Under the pieces are notes generated by a model, which had not been told where the DNA came from, did not search any database, and was given only the letters and a program-made list of their open reading frames with translations. A stretch of DNA of 28,846 bases from Bacteroidaceae bacterium (GTDB lineage Bacteria > Bacteroidota > Bacteroidia > Bacteroidales > Bacteroidaceae). Made by a program: the position numbers and the translations under genes. Each line of letters begins with the position of its first letter. The first letter of the stretch is position 1. Shown in pieces: positions 22,329 through 28,846 of this stretch. The stretch spans positions 1-28,846 of the forward strand of contig JAEDIG010000014.1 in NCBI GenBank assembly GCA_016292545.1. The letters are read 5' to 3'.

Positions 22329-23750
22329 ATGAAGCACATCAAATATATATTGGCAGCCGCCATCCTGTGTGTGAGCGGCAATGCCAAGGCACAAAATCTG
22401 AACAGTGCCTACTTCATGGACGGATTCACCTACGGACATGAACTGAATCCTGCCAAGGAATACGACCGCAACGGATATTTCTCCGTGCCCTTCCTCCCAG
22501 GCAACCTGAACGTGGGCCTGAAAGGCAACCTGGCCCTGAAAGACATCTTCATGCAGAATGGTAACGGACTGGCAACCTACCTGCATCCCGACATCAGCTT
22601 CGACAAGGCCATGAGCGGGTTCAACGACAACAACAAACTGCTCACAGACGTGCGCTGGGACCTTCTCAGCTTCGGTTTCCATGCCTTCAAGGGATACAAC
22701 ACTGTCACCATCGGCATACGTACCAATGTGGGCATGAACATCCCCTACGAACTGTTCTCCCTGACCAAGAAGCTGGAGAACCGCGACTATAACTTCAGCG
22801 ACCTGGGTGTAGATGCAACCGCATGGGCAGAAGTGGCACTGGGCCACAGCCATCAGGTGAACGAGGCCTGGCGTGTGGGCGGCAAGGCAAAGATTCTCAT
22901 CGGCGGTGCCTACGCACGCATGAAGATGGACAATCTGGACATGAACCTTCAGGACCCCAACAGATGGACGCTGGCCACCAAGGCCACCATGGAAGTGGGT
23001 GTAAAAGGTTTCACCTGGGGCGAACCCGAACGCAAGGAATATGAGTCGCGACCAGGCGAATACTATGAGCAGATTGACTTTGACAACATGGATGTGGAGA
23101 GCCCCGGCATCGGAGGCATGGGCTTTGCGCTGGATCTGGGCGCCGAATGGGACCTCGGAAAACAGGAATTGCTCGACGGGATGAAAGTGAGTGCTTCCAT
23201 CCTTGATTTGGGATTCATCAAGTGGAAGAATGTAGCCACCGCCTCAAACAATGGCGACGATTTCATCTTTGAAGGCTTCAACAACATCCAGGTGGAAGAC
23301 GGCCCCGGCACATCGATAGACGACCAGATAGACGAGTTGGGCGACAAACTGGGAGACCTCTACCGTCTGCAGGATGGTGGAACCACCTCCAAGGCACGCA
23401 TGCTGGGAGCCACGCTCAATCTGGCTGTCGAATACGCCCTGCCCATGTATGACAAGCTGAAATTCGGTTTCCTCAGCTCCACACGCATTCAGGGCGTATA
23501 CAGCTGGAACGAAGAACGCATCGGTGCCACCGTAAGCCCCTGCAAGTGGTTTGAGGCATCGGCCAATCTGGGTGTAGGCACCGTAGGCACCAGCATGGGC
23601 TGGGTCATCAACCTCCATCCCCGCGGCTTCAGTCTGTTCCTGGGCATGGACCACCTGCTGGGCAAACTCAGCAAGCAGCTCATCCCCCTCAACAGCCATG
23701 CCAACATCAGTATGGGTATCAACTATCCCTTGGGGAAATCCAGAAAATGA
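22329..23750 (+). CDS. DUF5723-type putative outer-membrane protein
   Basis: A 473-residue exported protein with a signal peptide cleaved after AKA (MKHIKYILAAAILCVSGNAKA, then QNLNSAYFMDG). Family-like features are the early FLPGNLNVGLKGNLALKDIFM, repeated glycine- and aromatic-rich strands, and a terminal strand of barrel type (HANISMGINYPLGKSRK). I assign it to the Bacteroidetes family DUF5723, which is predicted to form a beta barrel. The function is unknown. ATG 22329 is chosen because it begins the signal peptide; the in-frame upstream start overlaps the preceding gene. It shares promoter and terminator with the upstream lipoprotein gene. Confidence 0.75.
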   Translation: MKHIKYILAAAILCVSGNAKAQNLNSAYFMDGFTYGHELNPAKEYDRNGYFSVPFLPGNLNVGLKGNLALKDIFMQNGNGLATYLHPDISFDKAMSGFNDNNKLLTDVRWDLLSFGFHAFKGYNTVTIGIRTNVGMNIPYELFSLTKKLENRDYNFSDLGVDATAWAEVALGHSHQVNEAWRVGGKAKILIGGAYARMKMDNLDMNLQDPNRWTLATKATMEVGVKGFTWGEPERKEYESRPGEYYEQIDFDNMDVESPGIGGMGFALDLGAEWDLGKQELLDGMKVSASILDLGFIKWKNVATASNNGDDFIFEGFNNIQVEDGPGTSIDDQIDELGDKLGDLYRLQDGGTTSKARMLGATLNLAVEYALPMYDKLKFGFLSSTRIQGVYSWNEERIGATVSPCKWFEASANLGVGTVGTSMGWVINLHPRGFSLFLGMDHLLGKLSKQLIPLNSHANISMGINYPLGKSRK

Positions 23751-23790
23751 CCCTCTGACAGCAAACTTTACACACAATCAAAAAATAATG

Positions 23791-23823
23791 GCCTCGGATA
23801 GCATCATATCCGAGGCTTTTTTT
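23791..23823 (+). terminator. Intrinsic terminator of the lipoprotein/DUF5723 unit
   Basis: GCCTCGGATA (23791-23800) and TATCCGAGGC (23807-23816) form a perfect 10-bp stem with a 6-nt loop, followed by seven T. This is a textbook intrinsic terminator. Confidence 0.93.
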
Positions 23824-23824
23824 G

Positions 23825-23832
23825 TACCTTTG
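23825..23832 (+). promoter_or_regulatory. -7 box of purL promoter
   Basis: TACCTTTG begins 2 bp after the T run of the upstream terminator and 39 bp before the purL ATG. The -33 position would fall in the terminator stem-loop and shows no TTTG. Confidence 0.55.
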
Positions 23833-23863
23833 CACGCAAGAATATATACACGCAAAGCAAAAT

Positions 23864-26800
23864 ATGGCTATTACTTTTTTTAAGACTCCCCAAAAGAGCA
23901 TTATCGCCACAGCGAGCAACCATGCGCTCAGCGGCGAAGAGACAGAAAAACTGTGTTGGCTTTATGGCAATGCCACAGCAGAAACGGCCGACCATATCGA
24001 TGGCTATTTTGTAGGCCCGCGTCGGGAAATGATTACCCCCTGGAGCACGAATGCGGTGGAAATCACCCAGAACATGGCACTCCAAGGTGTGGAGCGTATC
24101 GAGGAATATTTCCCCGTAGACAGCCCTGAGGCTGAACACGACCCCATGCTGCAAAGGCTCTACAACGGTCTGGACCAGGACATCTTCACCACTCCCATCC
24201 AGCCTGCGCCCATCCAGCAGATTGAGGATCTGGAGACCTACAACGACCAGGAGGGTCTGGCCCTGAGTCCCGAAGAGATTGCCTACCTCCACAATGTGGA
24301 ACAACAGCTGGGCCGCAAGCTCACCGACAGCGAAGTGTTCGGCTTTGCACAGATCAACAGCGAGCATTGCCGCCACAAGATTTTCGGCGGCACATTCATC
24401 ATCGATGGTGAAGAGAAGGAAAGCAGCCTCTTCCAGATGATCAAGAAAACCACAAAGGAGAATCCCCATCATATCATCTCGGCCTACAAGGACAATGTGG
24501 CCTTTGCCGAAGGTCCAGTAGTGGAGCAGTTCGCCCCCAAAGACCACAGTACAAGCGACTATTTTGTCATCAAGGACATAGACAGCGTTATCAGCCTCAA
24601 GGCCGAGACACACAATTTCCCCACCACAGTGGAGCCCTTCAACGGAGCCAGCACAGGCACTGGCGGAGAAATCCGCGACCGAATGGGTGGCGGTGTGGGT
24701 TCATGGCCCATTGCCGGCACAGCCGTGTACATGACCAGCTATCCCCGCACAGAGGAAGACCGCGAATGGGAGCAGGTGCTCCCTGTAAGAAAATGGCTCT
24801 ACCAGACCCCCGAGCAGATTCTCATCAAGGCCAGCAATGGTGCATCCGACTTCGGAAACAAGTTCGGACAGCCCCTCATCTGCGGCTCCGTGCTCACCTT
24901 TGAGCATCAGGAAGAAGGAGGGCAGCCCTACGCCTACGACAAGGTCATCATGCTGGCTGGCGGTGTGGGCTACGGCACAAAGCGCGATTGTCTGAAAGGC
25001 GTACCCCAGAAGGGCAACAAGATTGTAGTGGTGGGTGGCGACAACTACCGCATCGGTCTTGGAGGCGGCAGTGTGTCCAGTGTGGAAACCGGCAAGTACA
25101 GCAGTGGCATTGAGCTGAATGCCGTGCAGCGTGCCAACCCCGAAATGCAGAAACGTGCCAGCAATCTGGTGCGTGCCCTCTGCGAGGAAGACGTGAACCC
25201 CGTTGTCAGCATCCACGACCATGGAAGTGCCGGACACGTAAACTGCCTGAGCGAACTGGTGGAGGAATGCGGTGGCCTCATCGACATGAGCAAGCTCCCC
25301 ATTGGGGACCACACCCTTTCGGCCAAAGAGATTATCGCCAACGAGAGCCAGGAACGCATGGGACTGCTCATCGACGAGAAGCATATCGACCATGTGCGCG
25401 AAATCGCCCAGCGCGAAAGAGCACCCCTGTATGTGGTCGGGGAAACCACTGGCGATGCCCGCTTTGCATTTGAGCAGGCCGATGGTGTACGTCCCTTCGA
25501 CCTGGCCGTCAGCCAGATGTTCGGCCACAGCCCAAAGACCGTAATGCGCGACAACACTGTGGAACGCCACTATGCCAACGTGGAATACGACCAGAACGAC
25601 CTGAGCGAGAAGGTGGCACGAGTGCTCCAGCTGGAAGCCGTGGCCTGCAAGGACTGGCTCACCAACAAGGTAGACCGTTCGGTCACCGGCAAAGTGGCCC
25701 GCCAGCAATGTCAGGGCGAACTGCAGTTGCCACTGAGCGACTGCGGTGTGGTGGCTCTCGATTACAGAGGCGTGAAAGGTATTGCCACAGCCCTTGGCCA
25801 TGCCCCGCAAGCAGCCCTTGCCAATCCTGCCGCAGGCTCCGTGCTGAGTGTGGCCGAATCGCTCACCAACATTGTATGGGCACCTCTTGAAGAAGGTATC
25901 GACAGCGTAAGCCTTTCTGCCAACTGGATGTGGCCATGCCGTGCCCAGGAGGGAGAAGACGCACGTCTGTATGCAGCCGTGGAGGCCCTGAGCGATTTCT
26001 GCTGCCAACTGCAAATCAATGTGCCCACGGGCAAAGACTCGCTGAGCATGACACAGAAATACCCAAGCGGAGAAAAAGTGATTTCTCCGGGCACGGTAAT
26101 CGTGAGCAGCGGAGCTCAAGTGAGCGACATAAAGAAAGTGGTAGGCCCCGTCGTCCAGCACGTGCCCTCCACCCTCTATCACATCGACTTCAGCTTCGAC
26201 AGCCTGCGCCTGGGCGGTTCGGCCTTTGCACAGAGCATGAACCGCATTGGCGATGATGTTCCCACTGTCAAGGATGCAGAATATTTCCGCGATGCCTTCA
26301 ATGCCGTGCAGCAGCTGGTGAACGAAGGGCTCATTCTGGCCGGTCACGACATCAGTGCCGGTGGACTTGTCACCACACTGCTCGAAATGAACTTTGCCAA
26401 CACGGAAGGCGGTATGGAAATCAAGCTGGACAAGATGAAGGGCGACGACCTCGTGAAACTGCTCTTTGCCGAGAATCCAGGTGTGGTAATCCAGGTAGCC
26501 GACAAGAACCGCCATGCCGTGAAGACCATCCTCGAACAGGCCGGTGTGGGCTATGTGAACATAGGAAAGCCCTGCGAGGATCGCCATCTTCTCATCGAAA
26601 AGGACGGCCTGCAATACCAGCTGGGCATCGACTACCTGCGCGACGTATGGTATAGCAGCAGCTACCTGCTCGACCGCCGGCAGAGCATGAACGGCAAGGC
26701 AAAGGAACGCTTTGAGAATTATCGCCAGCAGCCCCTCGAATGGCGCATGCCGGCTGGCTTCAACGGCAAGCTGAGCCGATACGACATTCATCCCGAACGT

Positions 26801-27580
26801 CGCCAGCCCAGCGGAATCCGTGCAGCCATCATCCGCGAGAAGGGAACCAACGGCGAGCGCGAAATGGCATACATGCTCTATCTGGCCGGATTCGACGTAA
26901 AGGACGTGATGATGACCGACCTTATCAGCGGACGCGAAACACTCGATGAGGTGAACTTCATCGTATTCTGCGGCGGTTTCTCCAACAGCGACGTGCTGGG
27001 AAGCGCAAAGGGATGGGCCGGTGCCTTCCTCTACAATCCCAAGGCCAAGGAAGCACTCGACCGCTTCTACAGCCGGCCCGACACCCTCTCGCTCGGAGTA
27101 TGCAACGGATGCCAGCTGATGGTGGAACTGGGTCTGGTGGGCCGCGTCACAGAAGGCGGAACAGAAAAGCCCGCCATGCTCCACAACGACTCCCACAAAT
27201 TCGAGTCCGGCTTTGTAGGCCTCGATGTGCAGCCCAACAGCAGCGTACTCATGGAGAGTCTCTCTGGCAGCCGTCTGGGCATCTGGGTGGCCCATGGCGA
27301 AGGCAAGTTCCACCTTCCCGGAAAGGCAGAGGACTACAACATCGTGCTCCGCTATGCCTATGAAGGCTATCCCGCCAACCCCAACGGTAGCGACTTTGCT
27401 ACAGCCGGCATCTGCAGTGCCGACGGCCGACACCTGGCCATGATGCCCCATCTCGAACGTGCCTTCTATCCATGGCAGTGCGGTTTCTATCCTGCCGACC
27501 GCAAGGAACAGGATCAGGTGACGCCCTGGATTGAGGCATTCGTGAACGCCCGCGAATGGGTGAAGACACACAAGGCATAA
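23864..27580 (+). CDS. purL: Phosphoribosylformylglycinamidine synthase, long single-chain form
   Basis: A 1238-residue enzyme for the fourth step of purine synthesis: FGAR plus glutamine and ATP gives FGAM. The N-terminal PurS-like and linker regions contain INSEHCRHK near residue 165. Two AIRS-type ATP-binding halves follow, the first with HNFPTTVEPFNGASTGTGGE near 250. A class I glutamine amidotransferase domain runs from about residue 980 with nucleophile Cys1080 (GVCNGCQLM), His1196 and Glu1198 (MPHLERAF). The length fits the fused form of proteobacteria and Bacteroidetes, so separate purS and purQ are not needed. ATG 23864 gives MAITFFKTPQ and lies after the promoter. Confidence 0.96.
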   Translation: MAITFFKTPQKSIIATASNHALSGEETEKLCWLYGNATAETADHIDGYFVGPRREMITPWSTNAVEITQNMALQGVERIEEYFPVDSPEAEHDPMLQRLYNGLDQDIFTTPIQPAPIQQIEDLETYNDQEGLALSPEEIAYLHNVEQQLGRKLTDSEVFGFAQINSEHCRHKIFGGTFIIDGEEKESSLFQMIKKTTKENPHHIISAYKDNVAFAEGPVVEQFAPKDHSTSDYFVIKDIDSVISLKAETHNFPTTVEPFNGASTGTGGEIRDRMGGGVGSWPIAGTAVYMTSYPRTEEDREWEQVLPVRKWLYQTPEQILIKASNGASDFGNKFGQPLICGSVLTFEHQEEGGQPYAYDKVIMLAGGVGYGTKRDCLKGVPQKGNKIVVVGGDNYRIGLGGGSVSSVETGKYSSGIELNAVQRANPEMQKRASNLVRALCEEDVNPVVSIHDHGSAGHVNCLSELVEECGGLIDMSKLPIGDHTLSAKEIIANESQERMGLLIDEKHIDHVREIAQRERAPLYVVGETTGDARFAFEQADGVRPFDLAVSQMFGHSPKTVMRDNTVERHYANVEYDQNDLSEKVARVLQLEAVACKDWLTNKVDRSVTGKVARQQCQGELQLPLSDCGVVALDYRGVKGIATALGHAPQAALANPAAGSVLSVAESLTNIVWAPLEEGIDSVSLSANWMWPCRAQEGEDARLYAAVEALSDFCCQLQINVPTGKDSLSMTQKYPSGEKVISPGTVIVSSGAQVSDIKKVVGPVVQHVPSTLYHIDFSFDSLRLGGSAFAQSMNRIGDDVPTVKDAEYFRDAFNAVQQLVNEGLILAGHDISAGGLVTTLLEMNFANTEGGMEIKLDKMKGDDLVKLLFAENPGVVIQVADKNRHAVKTILEQAGVGYVNIGKPCEDRHLLIEKDGLQYQLGIDYLRDVWYSSSYLLDRRQSMNGKAKERFENYRQQPLEWRMPAGFNGKLSRYDIHPERRQPSGIRAAIIREKGTNGEREMAYMLYLAGFDVKDVMMTDLISGRETLDEVNFIVFCGGFSNSDVLGSAKGWAGAFLYNPKAKEALDRFYSRPDTLSLGVCNGCQLMVELGLVGRVTEGGTEKPAMLHNDSHKFESGFVGLDVQPNSSVLMESLSGSRLGIWVAHGEGKFHLPGKAEDYNIVLRYAYEGYPANPNGSDFATAGICSADGRHLAMMPHLERAFYPWQCGFYPADRKEQDQVTPWIEAFVNAREWVKTHKA

Positions 27581-27591
27581 CTGAGAAGGCT

Positions 27592-28125
27592 ATGTGGGAA
27601 CTGTTCAAGACTTTCTTCCACATCGGACTGTTCACCTTCGGGGGCGGCTACGCCATGATTCCCCTTATCGAGCAGAAGGTGGTGGACGAAAAAAAGTGGA
27701 TTAGCCGGGAGTCGCTTCTCGACCTCATTGCCATCGCGCAGAGCTGTCCGGGAATCTTTGCAGTGAACATCAGCATTTTCATTGGATATAAGGTAGGCAA
27801 GGAGAAAGGCGCATTCATGAGTGCGCTGGGCTCCTGCCTGCCCTCTTTTGTAATTATCCTGCTCATTGCATTGTTCTTCCAGCACTTCAGGGAATATCCT
27901 CTGGTGGACAAGATATTCCGCGGCATACGCCCGGCTGTGGTGGCACTGATAGCCGCTCCCGTATTCAAGATTGGCAAGGGAGCCCACATCACCCGCACCA
28001 ATGTGTGGATTCCCATTGCGGCAGCCCTGGCCATATGGCTTTTGGGCTTCAACCCCATATTCGTGATTCTGATTGCCGGCCTTGGCGGCTATGCCTACGG
28101 CCAGTTCACCAAAGAAGGAGAATAG
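27592..28125 (+). CDS. Half-size ChrA-type transporter, first of a pair
   Basis: A 177-residue membrane protein of the short-chain chromate transporter family. The family start is clear: FKTFFHIGLFTFGGGYAMIPLIEQ. The second signature reads AQSCPGIFAVN. About five to six hydrophobic segments are seen. Short ChrA proteins work as pairs of inverted-topology halves. ATG 27592 is 11 bp after the purL stop; an in-frame ATG at 27556 would overlap purL and add residues foreign to the family. The second half starts 4 bp later. The substrate need not be chromate in a gut-type anaerobe. Confidence 0.87.
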   Translation: MWELFKTFFHIGLFTFGGGYAMIPLIEQKVVDEKKWISRESLLDLIAIAQSCPGIFAVNISIFIGYKVGKEKGAFMSALGSCLPSFVIILLIALFFQHFREYPLVDKIFRGIRPAVVALIAAPVFKIGKGAHITRTNVWIPIAAALAIWLLGFNPIFVILIAGLGGYAYGQFTKEGE

Positions 28126-28129
28126 AAAG

Positions 28130-28708
28130 ATGATACTGTTATACCTACGATTATTCTGGACATTCCTCAAGATTGGGCTGTTCGGTTTTGGTGGCGGATA
28201 TGCCATGATTTCCATGATTCAAGGCGAAGTGGTCAGCCGCTATGGCTGGCTCACCACGGGCCAGTTCACCGACATTGTGGCAGTGAGCCAGAGCACACCT
28301 GGACCCATTGGCATCAACAGTGCCACCTATGTGGGCTACAGCAGTGTGGTGAACGCTGGCTATGCGCCCTATTGGGGCATACTGGGCAGCTTCATCGCCA
28401 CCTTTGCAGTGGTTCTGCCCAGTTTCATTCTCATGCTGGCCATCAGCAAGTTCTTCATGAAATACAAGGACAGTGCCTCCATCGGCCATACCCTGACAGG
28501 ACTTCGTCCCGCAGTAGTCGGACTTCTGGCCGCAGCCTCTCTCCTGCTCATGAACGAGGAGAACTTCAGCACGCCACAGGCCAATCCCTGGCAATTCTGG
28601 ATTAGCGTGGCTTTGTTCGCTTTTGCCTTCATCGGCCAGCAGGTGTACAGGATGAACCCCATCCACCTGCTCCTGATGTGCGGGTTGGCGGGCATTCTTC
28701 TGTTCTAG
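28130..28708 (+). CDS. Half-size ChrA-type transporter, second of a pair
   Basis: A 192-residue membrane protein and clear paralogue of its neighbour. It opens FWTFLKIGLFGFGGGYAMISMIQGE, and the second signature SQSTPGPIGINSATYVG keeps both prolines. The GLRPAVVGLLAA helix matches the counterpart in the first copy. ATG 28130 starts the conserved region; the longer frame reads back through the first gene. With the upstream half it probably forms a heterodimeric anion transporter in the inner membrane. Confidence 0.87.
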   Translation: MILLYLRLFWTFLKIGLFGFGGGYAMISMIQGEVVSRYGWLTTGQFTDIVAVSQSTPGPIGINSATYVGYSSVVNAGYAPYWGILGSFIATFAVVLPSFILMLAISKFFMKYKDSASIGHTLTGLRPAVVGLLAAASLLLMNEENFSTPQANPWQFWISVALFAFAFIGQQVYRMNPIHLLLMCGLAGILLF

Positions 28709-28735
28709 CCCTCCCTATATAATATATATATTAAT

Positions 28736-28846
28736 ATGTATACAGTCAAATCAGTGACAATAGTCATCCTTCTGTTGCTCTTTGGAGCACAAAAGATGCA
28801 AGCCTCCGGTCTACTGGTGGAAGCAGAGAGTTTTGCCGAAAAAGGC
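28736..28846 (+). CDS. Secreted protein, N-terminal fragment (runs off right edge)
   Basis: Thirty-seven codons from ATG 28736 to the window edge, with no stop. A signal peptide is clear (MYTVKSVTIVILLLLFGAQ, cleavage probably after MQA or MQAS), and the mature part begins GLLVEAESFAEKG. The EAESF start resembles exported Bacteroidetes proteins, annotated as FAD-dependent oxidoreductases or carbohydrate-active enzymes, that begin with a (V/I)EAESF motif; which of these it is cannot be decided from so short a piece. It is preceded by an AT-only stretch of about 20 bp. Confidence 0.62.
   Translation, partial: MYTVKSVTIVILLLLFGAQKMQASGLLVEAESFAEKG

Noticed and set aside
24701..27571. Very long open frame antisense to purL
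   Set aside because: The sense strand is unmistakable PurL; the antisense frame shows no family motifs and reflects codon bias.
28709..28735. AT-only run before the last gene as a promoter
   Set aside because: It has no TTTG element and no TAnnTTTG match; similar AT runs occur at other gene junctions such as 16840-16860.

Overview
The window looks like a chromosomal, mostly housekeeping segment from a Bacteroidales bacterium, most likely Prevotellaceae-like (inference). The reasons are the repeated Bacteroidetes-type promoter (TTTG, about 19-21 bp, TAnnTTTG), the general lack of Shine-Dalgarno sites, an RprX/RprY-type two-component pair, an EF-G2-type elongation factor paralogue, single-chain PurL fused to its glutaminase, and families largely confined to Bacteroidetes (DUF4827, DUF4924, DUF5723). 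I saw no prophage, insertion sequence, CRISPR array, tRNA or rRNA.

Left part (1-8.8 kb). The first 18 codons of rpsF (ribosomal protein S6) run off the left edge, divergent from a marR regulator. A 53-residue two-helix membrane microprotein follows. Then, all on the minus strand, come rprX-rprY, fusA2 (an EF-G paralogue with degenerate GTPase motifs but an intact domain IV loop), hemW, a DUF4827 lipoprotein that reads like a degenerate FKBP, and nrnA.

Middle (8.8-13.9 kb). fmt and an ECF sigma factor run rightwards and meet the convergent minus-strand cluster (39-codon small ORF)-rpe-comEC. comEC is unusually small. Further right is a ROK-family glucokinase on the minus strand, preceded by a clear promoter and followed by a gene-free stretch of about 360 bp with strong hairpins.

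Right part (14.0-28.8 kb), all plus strand. A likely operon holds a LysE-family exporter, DUF4924, prfC (RF3), tsaC-like t6A synthase, a ClC chloride transporter with CBS domains, and a nucleoside hydrolase lipoprotein. Next comes a two-gene unit with its own promoter and terminator: a large acidic lipoprotein and a DUF5723 putative outer-membrane protein. Then purL is followed by two half-size ChrA-type transporters, and finally the start of a secreted protein cut off by the right edge.

Several genes serve translation (rpsF, fusA2, fmt, prfC, tsaC), with purine supply and salvage (purL, nucleoside hydrolase) nearby. The observations most worth a second look are the GTPase-degenerate EF-G2 beside canonical RF3, the reduced ComEC, the small ORF abutting rpe, the three-armed repeat downstream of nrnA, the FKBP-like reading of DUF4827, the lipoprotein/DUF5723 unit, and a recurrent layout in which a terminator overlaps or abuts the next promoter and the start codon lies only a few bases past the -7 box.
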